Part shown: positions 23,701 to 34,789 of the stretch, piece by piece
Numbering within the stretch: the stretch's first letter is position 1
Layout of the letters: the number at the start of each line of letters is the position of its first letter
NCBI GenBank assembly: GCA_029237695.1
Contig: CM055265.1
Coordinates: 107,930,773 to 107,994,772, forward strand
Direction of reading: 5' to 3'
Origin: Conchocele bisecta
Lineage: Eukaryota; Mollusca; Bivalvia; Lucinida; Thyasiridae
Length of the DNA: 64,000 bases
Position numbers and translations under genes: made by a program
Notes under the pieces: model-generated
Seen by the model: the letters and a program-made list of their open reading frames with translations, nothing else
What the model was told of the DNA's origin: nothing
Database searches by the model: none

Positions 23701-23725
23701 GACCACAGTAAGCCAATACTGAATA

Positions 23726-24016
23726 GACAACTGTCAAAAACGAGCCACAGCCTAAAAATCTTAGACATATAAGTAGCTGCAACAGTGGTGGCAAACACCA
23801 CGTCCCTCGTGCAGGTAACATTTATTTTACCAAATTCAAAACAAATATGATGTTCCGGCGCGAAAAACGGTATCGAGTATAAAGCTGATCATCATTAAAT
23901 ACTTCCAACGGATTCTCGCGATCCCTGAGTACACGTTCAAGGCGCATGGCCCGACGATAACCGATTTCAATAACTCCTGCTGGTGCCGCCATCTTGGATG
24001 TGTAGTCTGCTTCCAA
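23726..24016 (-). pseudogene. HARBI1-like transposase N-terminal fragment
   Basis: From ATG at 24016 the frame carries NPLEVFNDDQLYTRYRFSRR, a hallmark of the N-terminal region of HARBI1-type transposases. One in-frame TAA follows (just after NLVK, near 23822), then the same frame continues with LPPLLQLLICLRFLGCGSFL, another conserved block. After that the sequence becomes SINE-like, so the downstream DDE domain is absent here. The short palindrome cluster at 24021-24161 lies immediately upstream of the ATG. Best read as a truncated, stop-containing PIF/Harbinger transposase copy. Confidence 0.65.
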
Positions 24017-24020
24017 TAGC

Positions 24021-24161
24021 GCAAAGTATACTTTGCTAGTTCAAAGTCTACTTCAAAGCAGACTTTCAAAAACGTACTTACCAAAGTATACTTTCTTCGA
24101 GTAACAAGTTGATGAAATGCGATTTTCGCAAAGTATACTTTGCGCCCAAAGTATACTTTGG
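24021..24161. repeat. Cluster of AAAGTATACTTT palindromes
   Basis: Four copies of the 12-bp palindrome AAAGTATACTTT occur in about 140 bp. Three have extended symmetric flanks: GCAAAGTATACTTTGC at 24021-24036 and 24128-24143, and CCAAAGTATACTTTGG at 24146-24161. The fourth is at 24083-24094. Related half-sites ('caaagtctacttcaaag') lie between. The density suggests binding sites for a dimeric protein, perhaps a transposase, next to the HARBI1-like fragment. Confidence 0.6.
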
Positions 24162-24224
24162 AAAGTTGATGAAATAGGCTACAGATCATCAACATCAAGA
24201 ATCCGACTGATGACACTGTCATCT

Positions 24225-26960
24225 TTGATCATTTTGAGAAATTTGCATAAATCCAAAATGGCTGCCAAACAGTTATAGTGTGTCATATAGTTGTTTCCAT
24301 ATGAGGTATTAGCATACATTAACAGCATAAAGTGGATTTACTTGACTTATCGAGATAAGTGATCAACATTAAATTTCAATTCACTGTTAAATGGTAAAAA
24401 TCCAACATGGCCGCCAACATGATATTTTGCATATGGCTGCTCCCACGTAGACTCCATATGAAAACAACATGTACACTAATCTTGGATATATTCACATGAT
24501 GAACGCTTACAGTAAATTTGATACGTAACTAGACACATTTGTGAAGAGCGAAAGTCCAAGATGGCCGCCATATATACAGAAATTATCGCATGACGATCAT
24601 CACAGAGAATAATAATTAAGTATATAATTTCACATGGATGTCATATCGTAGTAAATTGGAATAAAAGTACTGAAGTTATGTATACTATGAACGTTTTTAC
24701 TAACTTAGGAATACAATTAGATAACTACCAATGGCATAAATCATAGATGGCCGCCAAATATAAAAATAATGTTGCCTTATATTGAACAAATTGCATATAA
24801 TTACTAGGATTATAAGTAAATATATATATTATATACTTTTATACATGGCAGACGTATATATAAAGATAAATTACCTCGCAATGGCAACCATATCGTGTAA
24901 TGATTAAAATATTACATTTCAAAGGAAATAAATATATGGATAATGGAGGCTCTAGAGATGCAGTATACATGGACAACAACTATTACCCAACAGTCCCAAC
25001 ATAAAAAAACACAATCATATTGAAGTGCAGTACACGAAGACATGACAACAAGGATGCCGCTTTGGTATTGTCAAAACAGTCCAGTTGGGTGGTTGAACCT
25101 GATTAGCCACCATAGAATTTCTCCCGCAAACCTCTCCAGCATACGTGAAAAGGACAGTATCATACAAGACAATGATGAATCAAAAATGATTAATGCATGT
25201 ATACTGTACAAAAAAGACATTAATTACACAAAATATATCGGTTTCCGTAATTGAAAGCTAATATTGTAAATATAACTATAAGAAAACAATGATATAATTA
25301 TGATGACACAAACAATTTAGAGAGTTATATTGTTCAGCATTTGCATGTTAGTCTATTAAATTGCGTGAATACTGTATGCCTCATATCCAGATTATGGTAC
25401 ATTGAAGTTTGTCACGTTCTATATATGGTTGTGTACCATGTGTATTGCTGTCTGCAGGTACTATAATATTTTGTGTTACCGTGAGTATTTAGTAGTGGCA
25501 CAACTAGATTGTTATATAATATCAATTACATTTGTATTAGTTGTGTCCTCCCTGTGGTATTTCATACATAGCGTATCCGTGTTCTTCTCGGAATTATTAT
25601 ATTTGTGATTACGGTTGTTTTCTTTGATCCACATTTATGTATACTGACGGCGTCATGTCTTAGTTTTTACATATCATATGCATTCACAGGTGCTGAATTC
25701 TGTCGTATGTTTAAATAAGTAAAAATCATTTAATGGCATATAACTACACAATAATTCGACAAAAATAAAGTATTTGTATTGCTTATCTTTGAAACAATAC
25801 AAGAGAAAATTGGTGTACATACATTACCTCATCATATAAATATGTTGCTCTACATCGGCGATAGTGGTCTGAAAACACATCAATTACTTGCAGCTTACAA
25901 AGTAATAAGTGATATTAAAGTGGTGTGCATACAGCCGCTTTGTGGAAACTGACTACTTTCACAGAAAGAAAACATGTGGCCAATACTATCAGCTAAGTTG
26001 TACTAAGTAGGTTGAAAGCACGTAATGGTAGCCAGAAACTGGAATAAGCTACTGGATGGCTGAACTATGTTATTGTACGTAGTCACCGATTGTGACAGAA
26101 ATATATACACGTATCATCCATTTGTACTTGTTCAATTGCTATATCCAGACACTCAAGTTGTTAATGACGCTACCTAGAGGAGCCATGTCATGCGATGTTG
26201 CACAGTAAATCACATTGAGCATTTGAGTTTTTGGAGCCAATGATATAAACGACGACATCTGGTGTTTTTACAAATTGTGAAGTCCTTGAAGTATATTGTA
26301 AAGTACAATATATCTCTCTGCCAACAATAGAAGTATGAATGCTGCTATGGAATGGCAAGACAAGACAAAACAATATCAAAATATCTAACTGAATCTAACT
26401 TAAATCTTATATTATAATATAATTGTATTACTATTATAAGGTACTATATTCATATCCGGCGGTCATATTAGACATACGTTATTGCCGATGCTGTCTAATG
26501 GAGTATATCAAGGTGTAATTACATAAGCTATTTACTAAACAAGTTAGTTATCAGGTAATATGATACTTGGTCACCTTGGACTATTGCGATTGAAACATGT
26601 GTCTAAATACATACCCAATGTATTGGAATAATTATATACCTAAATACAATATTGGTATGCAAATTCGCTCTGATATGATTGTATATAATTTCACACCAAA
26701 GTTACAAAAAAAAACACATTCGTTGTTTTAAACCCATAATTAAACAAGAGTGCCGCAAGTCACAAAATACGCCCGTCGAATATGAGCCAGACAGCAAAGA
26801 TGCAGAAATGTGAAGCTGTCACCAAGGCAAGAAACATTAATTAGAATTTGAAAGTCTATAGCATTATTTCTTCATCTCGTTGTGCTAAACATGTATACTA
26901 ATTTAAGCAGAGATAGAAAAGTAGAGTGTAAAGTAGAAATGATGGGGAATTGGATACAAT
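24225..26960. other. Non-coding stretch with scattered 'ccaagatggccgcc'-type motifs
   Basis: 'aaatccaaaatggctgcc' (about 24249), 'aacatggccgccaac' (about 24407), 'ccaagatggccgcca' (about 24556) and 'atagatggccgccaa' (about 24744) recur about every 150-190 bp, a degenerate tandem of the motif seen in the TIRs at 8.9 and 12.6 kb. The hydrophobic frame at 25402-25608 has no start context or homology that I recognise. The rest shows nothing. Confidence 0.45.
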
Positions 26961-27420
26961 AATGTAGAAAAAATGGCTAAGTTAAAAAGGTTATATTTTT
27001 GTTAAAAAATATGTTTTCGGCATAAAAACACCAAGGTGCACATATTCAATATGTGTAGAAGACGTGTGTATAGTTTCAGAACGATCGACTGAACGCTTTC
27101 GGAGGAGTTGTGTACACAAACTATGTACCCTATATAGAATTGTATAGGCAAATGTAGAAAAAATGGCTAAGTTAAAAAGGTGATATTTTTGTTAAAAAAT
27201 AAGCATAAAAATACGAAGGTGCACATCTTCAATATGTGTAGAAGACGTGTGTATAGTTTCAGAACGATCGACTGAACGCTTTCGGAGGAGTTGTGTACAC
27301 AAACTCTGTACCGTATATAGAATTGTACAGAAAAATGTAGAAAAAATGGCTAAGTTAAAAAGGTGATATTTTTGTTAAAAAATATTTTTTTCGACATAAA
27401 CACACCAAGGTGCACAACAT
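26961..27420 (+). repeat. Tandem array, ~185-bp unit, two and a half copies
   Basis: 'aatgtagaaaaaatggctaa' begins at 26961, 27151 and 27334. Units share 'agaacgatcgactgaacgc' and 'tttcggaggagttgtgtaca'. The last copy is cut short after 'ccaaggtgcacaa'. Confidence 0.85.
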
Positions 27421-27537
27421 GTAAGCATGGTCATTTTTTAATGTTATACTGCCAGCATCATTTGTAATGCATGTTCGCATTTTATTCAAACAATACTCCT
27501 CAATTGAGCTGTCGCGTGCGCAGTATGGACACTTAAT

Positions 27538-28354
27538 TTATACTACCCCAGTCCCACAATAATCACATGTAACCCGTCCATCCGGGAAGGCACCAATGTG
27601 GGGGTAGGCTGGATTAAGCACCAAACCGGATGTAGACAGCTGAAAGTTATGTGTGGCGACCATTTGATTACAAACATTCTTCATTTTAGAAGCGGTAACT
27701 CGCCCTGCTCTAAACCGAAACCACATTTTGTTGTCTGCCTGTGTTTGTGTTGATCGTTCGATGGCCACTGCCTGATCCGGTGTCTAATGGAGCTCAGTTT
27801 TCTCACATATTTCCAAAAGCTAATTTAATTGGAGCTTTATGCAGTCGGGTTTATATAAATCTGGAAAATTGCCAGAGAGCAAAGTTGGTTTAAATGAACG
27901 GCAATGTTCAGGCACAACACTAAGAATTGCTGCCGCTGAACGGTGGTGGAATGAAGCTTGTCAACAAGTTGGGACAGTTCATCAGCTGTATGTGTAGTGA
28001 TTGGTTTCATTTTTCGTTTACCAGGTGTCTGATTGGGCGTTTCATTTACAATTTCGTCCATATGTTTCTTTTTTGTCTTCGCTGATGTGAAATCCATGTC
28101 CGACCCAGGTAGATATGTTACTGTTTTCATTGCTGTTGGCAATTTCCAGTAAGCTGGTTCTTGTGTAACATTTTTTGAGACGCGGATTCTTACTTGTGGC
28201 TCTATATAAAATAGCATCGCACTAACATGAGTGCACGTCTCGCCCAATCCCGCCATGCAGTCACAGTGGCCACCAAGCACCTTTCCATTCTTCTCCACGA
28301 TTATCCATGGTTTCAATGGCGTCTCTATTGGCCGTTGAGAATGCATCACCTGCA
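27538..28354 (-). pseudogene. SWIM zinc finger / YqaJ-like protein, exon 2 (decayed)
   Basis: An acceptor (atatttgcag) precedes the exon start near 28354. The frame then gives HSQRPIETPLKPWIIVEKNG and a SWIM-type zinc finger, CDCMAGLGETCTH (CxC...CxH). A frameshift lies near 27890. In-frame stops follow near 27829 and 27787. A further frame (27768-27538) carries MWFRFRAGRVTASKMKN and HIGAFPDGRVTCDYCGTG, the start of a YqaJ/lambda-exonuclease-like domain. The part between these two motifs is shorter than I expect for the family, and the domain is truncated at 27538. Such SWIM-YqaJ proteins are repetitive in bivalve genomes. Role inferred: DNA-binding plus nuclease, probably element-encoded. 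Confidence 0.6.
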
Positions 28355-28905
28355 AATATTTATACAACAATTATGCCGACCATATTATCCAGAGAGGTTG
28401 CTGAGAAACACAAGTATTTTAAGAGTGGTGTGTGGTTGATGATATAATTTTACTATGTAGCCCACCTATGCCCAAAGTCGCCTTCAAATTACGTAGAAAT
28501 GTTATGTTGCTGTGGTAAGGTTTGGTTGCTGGGTTCAGGTGGTATCCAGGCTATAGCTATAAGACTTTCTGAGCATGTACTCGGTACTAAAAATTATTGG
28601 TCTTTAGTCAATGCTAATCTGTGCTGTGTTGGCCAATTAAACTACATTTACCGGTATATACAATCACATGCTTACAACCTTGTGACAGACAATAATACTC
28701 ACTGGGACTGGCACTATGAAATGCCTCGGCTGGCTCGACAAGTGGGCCGTGGATATAAAAAGAAAGGGAGCATGACCATGAGGACTCGTATCCTTTATAA
28801 TAAACTTGCAATGTAGTTTGAACTCGCTGTATAATGCAAGTGTAGGTCATTGTATGTATTTGTGATTTGAGGGTGGGGGGGGGGCGTCCATTACAGTCAA
28901 CATAC

Positions 28906-29048
28906 CCTTCCAACAACAAGAAGTTTGTTGTCAATTTCTGTGGCCTCAACATCCCGGACCCAACCGCTAACGAACTGGTTGTACGCTTCCAATCCATTGT
29001 AGCATCGCAGATCGTCAAGAGTGTAGGGACTTGGATTGAACACAAAAT
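28906..29048 (-). pseudogene. SWIM/YqaJ protein, exon 1
   Basis: A minus-strand frame encodes YTLDDLRCYNGLEAYNQFV and then SGWVRDVEATEIDNKLLVVG, ending at a consensus donor (gaagg|gtatgt, 28905-28901). Joining phase 0 to the acceptor near 28354 keeps the frame open into the SWIM exon, so the intron is about 550 bp. A TAA lies in frame a short way upstream (near 29061) with no ATG between, so the true start is missing or lies in another exon. Confidence 0.5.
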
Positions 29049-29109
29049 AGTTCACAATATCGGGTTACGTAATCGGTGGCAGCAGATCGGGAGAGTCGCT
29101 TAAATGTTT

Positions 29110-29905
29110 TCGGTCGATGGAATATGGATCAATGTCATTTATACAAGTGATTTTTTGAAGATATCTTGTCCTTGCTTCTGAATCTAGTCGATTGAAATAG
29201 AGATTTTACTTCCTGGTTGCAAGCAGCCATATTGGATGTGTACTCCAAGATGGCGGCGCCTCGTTTTCGATTCGTTTTGCTAGAGTGCGTAGGAAGCCTC
29301 TATTAGATACCTCGATCTGAAGTTACTCGCGGCAACTTTATATATAGCAAAAACCGCAGATTTTGTATCTTGCGAGTTCATACATGTATACGTTTGTAGT
29401 ATATTCTGTACTGACTCCAACTCAATGGAATCACAACTATGTATTGTTTGTGGTGAAGGAAATCGAGAGGGCTGCACATTTATTCAAAATCCCAGTATTG
29501 ATACAACGGCTAAGCTAGCCATGTCACCACTTTTTGCAAAAGTATTCCAAATAGCATGGAACCTTATATTTGTATGAAGTACAATGTGTGAGAATTCCAA
29601 AAAGCTATTTACTTTTTATTTTAATTGAGAATTTTTGTTTATGATTTTTTGAAAATCGCCATCTATCATTTTGTATCTGTCATTTTTCCCCTCAATCTCG
29701 TATCTCATAGACCTTGTTGATATATTGTACCATACACATGAATCCACTTAGCTATAGGTCTCTAGATGATCTACTGCAATAAATAAAACAAGAAAAAAAA
29801 CAAGAAACAAGAGAAAAAAAACAACAAAAACAATAACATTAACAATATTTAATGTCATTAACATTGTATAATGTCTATGCAATGAAACTACATGTAGTAC
29901 CTTCG
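29110..29905. other. Non-coding stretch, nothing recognised
   Basis: Contains 'ccaagatggcggcgcc' near 29250, a YY1-like motif that recurs in the window. No supported gene. Confidence 0.4.
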
Positions 29906-30016
29906 TTACACGCATATTTTCAGGTCTCCGGCTCTGTAGTCATCCAACAGCTTGTAACTGTATATTGCTGTATCCCCGGAATACTTAATGTTAAACCAAC
30001 TGGGGTAGCCCGGTAC
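29906..30016 (-). pseudogene. Last exon of repetitive element-type gene
   Basis: The acceptor ctatttacag (minus strand, near 30017-30026) opens a frame VPGYPSWFNIKYSGDTAIYS followed by YKLLDDYRAGDLKICV and TAA at 29906-29908. It joins in phase 0 to the exon ending at 30996. Its composition and length resemble the plus-strand exon at 5313-5455, suggesting the same C-terminal beta-rich module in both. Confidence 0.55.
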
Positions 30017-30995
30017 CTGTAAATAGCAGGTTGTCAGAAGAATGTCTGAAAGAAAAAACATTGATCCAGATAAGCAGCATATTTTGGAATATATTGAAAA
30101 ATATGCAAATTCCAAGTCATTTACACCATGAGAAAATGGCCCTGTTCGTAATTGTAACTCCTGGTCCTCTAACACAATCTGAGGGCATGATAATGATCTA
30201 CAGTGTTCTGATCATTTGATGAAAAGTGACAAATTTAATGGCGAAAAGTGTACTCCCAGATCAGATGGCACAGCTGTGCAGTCTAATATGGGTCTGCACT
30301 GGACACATATACACATTTGGACCATTTTCTGGACCATTTTTCTCATCATGTTGTGTCACATATTTTTGAAGTTTGTTTTTAAATGGATTAATGTTTAATT
30401 AATAGGTTGCAGCATCTAAACATAATAAATATAGTGCCTTTAAGTTACAGTAGCAAGCAATACAGTCAGTAATACAGATAGTAACTTTAAGATTTACTAT
30501 ATACTGAGATAGCCGCGTGCAGCATGTCCGCTCAAGGCATTTGTTAGCAATAAAATATTTAATGAAACAGAACTTAAGCCAGACAGATGCATGAACATGA
30601 AAGTGTTGATTATACCACAACGATGAGTGATACGCATGCTGAAATGTTTTGCAGTCGGAGACTCGGACAGCGCAAGAAAACCAACATCGAATCAGCAAAA
30701 CTGATGGATGTACCCCGAAACGATGCCAATTTCAGAATGAAAATATGGACCTAGAACTAAGCATGTGAAGTTTCAAGCCAATTGGAATTAGGGCTGCAGA
30801 GATAGTAGGTTCCCAAACACTTTTAATGCGAATCTCGGACAGACAGATGGACGGGGTGGCGACTGTATGTACCCCCAAATGTTTTTAGGGTACACAAATT
30901 GTTATTTGCAAACAGTGAAAATCCAATATGACAGTGCCCATATGAGTTTTCGTGCGCTGCTAGATGTCATTTGTACTTGTAATCTTGTTATATAC
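30017..30995. other. Intron and non-coding sequence
   Basis: Bounded by a donor (ctcag|gtatat, 30995-30991) and the acceptor near 30017 on the minus strand. Inside is a degenerate 'gtgcagtcta...gggtctgcact' palindrome near 30270-30303. No other gene. Confidence 0.45.
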
Positions 30996-31662
30996 CTGAG
31001 AAAGAACTTGCCCCACACATGACTTCACCTCGTCATCCACTTTAAAGAAGTGTTCCACTTTTTGTCCAACAATAATTATCTGTTCACCATCTGCCAGGTC
31101 TGTGTCGGTGGTAACCGTGTGTGCATGCCTCACCAGTTGTTTTCAACACTTTTGAGTTAAATCTTCAATGCTTAATTTAGAACCAGACTTTGAGAACTTG
31201 TAGACATCTTTCAATTCAGAACTAACTTTTTGGCACAGTACTTTGTTGATAAGGCGGAATCAACCTCGTGTTCACTTTGCCAGAGCCCCCATAACTGCAC
31301 ATCATTTGTTAAATTCTCCTTTTTTAACAACCGCGACTGTCTTGGTTTTTCAATGTTCTCAAATTTCTACGTCTTTCATTTTCGATCTGTGCATGTCGCC
31401 CATTGAACAGTTTCCTTGATTTCTTTGCATTACTTCTAGCTTCACATACAATTTTCGCACTCTCTTTTTGTGGCATTTCCTGAATCCACTGTAGTGTTTT
31501 GTTATGAATAAACATTATATTAGCCTCGGTAGCTATCACACTTGAATTTGGTTTTTCACGTAACAAGCGGTCCATGTGGCCGAAAATCGACTCTGAAAAC
31601 TTATTATGCTTTGGAGTAGCCTTTGTTTTCTCCCTTACTTCATCTGTAGCCTCATGGTACAC
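30996..31662 (-). pseudogene. Repetitive element-type gene, penultimate exon (decayed)
   Basis: The frame from 31662 reads ATPKHNKFSESIFGHMDRLL and REKPNSSVIATEANIMFIHN, then a strongly basic Arg/Lys/Glu helix, and stops at 31324. Coding resumes in a second frame (about 31317-31224, containing LWGLWQSEHEVDSALS) and a third (about 31224-30996, ending VGQVLSQ at the donor). At least two frameshifts and one stop break it. I know this block order from repetitive bivalve and cnidarian predicted proteins but cannot name it. The basic helix suggests nucleic-acid binding. Confidence 0.55.
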
Positions 31663-32603
31663 TCCTTCTGGAAGGAAGTATGTAAAGGAGATTTCACAAG
31701 CTTCTGTTTTCGCGATACGCTTATGTATTCATCATTTATATATCAAATAAAACAAATTGTACAGTAATCCGACCAGTATGTGCCGTTCTTTTACGGATTT
31801 CATATTCCGGACAACCAGTTTTTCCAGCCGTTCTCTGCATGACTAACTTCTCCTTATTTTGCTTACCACAGTTATTTCCCTTTGCGGTCACGTGGGTATA
31901 TGACGAAATGTATGCATAATACGATTAGTACACGTAATAGTTCAACAGACTACTTAGAACTCCAGTTTATTAGACCGCTGATATAAATATATGGGACTGT
32001 ACTGTACTGTACTGTAAACATATAAGAATGACCTAGTTAGAAACTACATACTGAAATGCGACAGTGGGTGACGCAATGGACATATTGTGCAATTTTCAAC
32101 AGCTGTAGGATACCAGTCTGTATGTACATGTATTAATATTTACATCGTCAAGTTACAATCTATGTTTTCACCAATAGTTCTTATATATAATGCTAAATCA
32201 GACGGGCAACAGAGTAGACACTTTTCAGAGCTGTCAGGTACATAGATGGATCTGATGCTATGCTGGTCAAACTGTCATAACGTCATTCTTGTAGGCCATT
32301 GTCCACTTACAATGAAACAATACTGCACATGGGGTCAATTAAGGAAAGCACAGCAGTGGGAAAATTAGTCGCTCTAATTGCCACGGGGGGTGGGATGTTG
32401 TTTGAAGATTGTGTCATCATCCGCTGTACACTGCGACTGAGAAGGTGCAATAAGCCAAACACAACACGGGGCTTATAGGGCGTTTGCGACCAGTGTAGAT
32501 CCAGTTCAGCCTGTACACCCGCAGTCTCAACAGCATCTGCACTTTTCGACATTCCTTCAATAAAACACACTAACATGCAATCTATATCGTATTTAGACTA
32601 CAG
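31663..32603. other. Non-coding stretch with short repeats
   Basis: A (tgtac)n run lies near 31995-32010. Around 32480-32545 is a degenerate palindromic 'ccagtgtagatccag' repeat of the hairpin type. The minus-strand frame at 32307-32576 overlaps that repeat and is not a gene. Confidence 0.4.
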
Positions 32604-32608
32604 GAGTG

Positions 32609-34635
32609 TGTCACAAATTGACGAGTTCGTTGGATAGGTCGGCAGATGGATCTGATGGCTAAGACTAGTGAACACAGTTGGATTAGGTGTAGCATGTATA
32701 TTATGGTTAAAACACGTCGTCAAGTAAAATATGATTACTATTTTACACACAAGTACAAGTGAACCCCTCAACACTTCAACACAAACACATGTCAAATAAC
32801 CACCCTGCTTATGAGTGTATCATTTCATAACACAATTCCAAAGTGTCTCATTACCCCACATAATGTTACAAGTGTCAACTACCCCACAACTGTTCACAAG
32901 TGTCTAACAACCCACCACAGGATCATAAGTGTCTAATTCCCCACATAAGTGTCTTAAGTCCCACACCAGTTCATAAGTGTCTAATTCCTCACAAGTGCAC
33001 AAATCCCACACAGTTCATAAGTGTCTAATTCCCCACATAAGTGTATAAATCCCACACAGTTCATAAGTGTCTAATTCTTCACATAAGTGTCTAAATCCAC
33101 ACACAAGTGTCTTAAGTCCCACACAAGTGTATAAATCCCACACAGTTCATAAGTGTCTAATTCCCCCCATAAGTGTCTAAATCCACACACAAGTGGCTTA
33201 AGTCCCACACCAGTTCATAAGTGTCTAATTCCTCACATAAGTTCATATGTGTCTACTTCCTCACATAAGTTCATATGTGTCTAATTTCCCACATACAGCT
33301 CTAATTTCCCCATATCAATTCATAAGTGTCTAATTCCCAACACAAGTGCGCAAATCCCACAGTTCATAAGTGTCTAATTCCCCACACAAGTGTATAAACC
33401 CATCACAGTTCATAAGTGTCTAATTCCCCACATAAGTGTCTAAATCCACCACAGGATCATACGTGTTACATTAGCAACTGCATTAACTTCTCTCTAGATT
33501 CCATTGTCAGTGAGTGTGAATATACAGGCGATAGTACTCAATAATACACCCGGCCACCTCAGGACATGTAATGGTCCACACAGGACAAGTCACGGCCCAC
33601 ACAGGACACGTAATGTTCCACACAGGTCAGGTTAAAAGTATGGTCACCAGGAAAAGTAATGGTCCACACAGGACAGTAATGGTCCACACAGGACAAGTAA
33701 CGGTCCACACAGGACGTTCCACACAATGTTCCACACAGGTCAAATATTGTTCCACATCGGACAAGGATGGCCACACAGGCCATTCACAGTCCACACAGGA
33801 CACGTAATGTTCCACGCAGGTAGTGTAAGGTCCAGGCCTCAAGAGTATAGTCCCCCACTCATGGAAACGTAATAATGGAAAGTTCTTACATATTAGCCAG
33901 GAACAAACGGTCTCAACAATGCACATGCAGGCTCGCTTCTCGCCTCGCTGCTCTCACATGCCCGTAGCACGGCCACACCCAAAAACACCTGTACAATACA
34001 AAACTATCTTCTAGCAAAAATTCGAGAATTACAATGTATGTCCAAAAAGAAAATAAATATAAAAAACTTTTTAAAAAAAAAACAATCCTCAGATATTTGT
34101 CACTTAGCCACTCTACTAAAGTGTCAATGAATGAACAATTCATTTCTGTGAAGTCTGGTATAATATTTCACAATCTTAGGCGAATGCCTATTTGAGAATA
34201 TTAATAACACTTTAGTAAAAATAATCACATTTGAACTTCAGATAAAATTACACAAAGCCTTTGACTAGTAAAAATACATATTCACAATTCACACAATTCA
34301 CACACAAACTACATGTCACTAAAACTAATGCACATGTACTTACAGTGGGATAACTCAGTCTGCTGTCTCTAATACAAGTATTGTTGTTGCCTAGTCGAGA
34401 TTCAAATGTCCACTGTCCAGAATGACCCCACTTCAACTCATGTACAATGCACATGTCCAAACCCACAGGTAACCTGCTTGACCACTCAAAAAACCAATAC
34501 ACAGGAATGTCAACATGTATCTCCCAGTAGATATTCACTCACTACATACATGTACACTACCGTATTTGACCACCTATGTGTCCAGTGTCCAGCAAACCAT
34601 ATATACCTATATACCCAACAATGAATATTGTGACA
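32609..34635 (-). repeat. 3' LTR of the gypsy element
   Basis: About 2027 bp, TG...CA, matching 38254-40289 throughout. It contains two internal minisatellites: 'cataagtgtctaattcc' repeats (about 32830-33460) and 'tccacacaggacaagtaa' repeats (about 33560-33820). Frames inside the LTR are repeat by-products. Confidence 0.92.
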
Positions 34636-34649
34636 ATTCCTCCCTCCTT
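34636..34649 (-). other. Polypurine tract
   Basis: Minus strand 'aaggagggaggaat' lies immediately before the 3' LTR. This is the expected position and composition for priming plus-strand DNA synthesis. Confidence 0.75.
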
Positions 34650-34789
34650 AAGTGTAAAAATGGAGAATCCACTTTTTACTCCTACTTCCTCACTAAAATC
34701 AACTATTTACACGCCGTCTGGTTTCTTCGTCGTAATTACAGACCTAACAACTACATTCGCAATGTCAACTGTGGTTTCTGCTCTCACTA

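Noticed and set aside
23513..23725. Continuation of the HARBI1-like protein
   Set aside because: After the SFLTVV block the sequence matches the SINE repeat, so downstream residues are not transposase.
18239..24016. One HARBI1-like gene spanning 18.2-24.0 kb
   Set aside because: The two pieces are 5.4 kb apart with MITEs and a minisatellite between, and nothing shows they come from the same copy.
23836..24222. 128-aa minus-strand frame starting at 24222
   Set aside because: It overlaps the better-supported HARBI1-like frame and runs through the palindrome cluster.
33000..33460. CRISPR-like regular repeats
   Set aside because: Units vary in length, are adjacent without unique spacers, occur in both LTRs, and the genome is eukaryotic.
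33559..33926. Frames rich in His-Thr-Gly or Cys-Val-Asp in the LTR, repeated at 39157-39712
   Set aside because: They come from the 'tccacacaggac' minisatellite on each strand.
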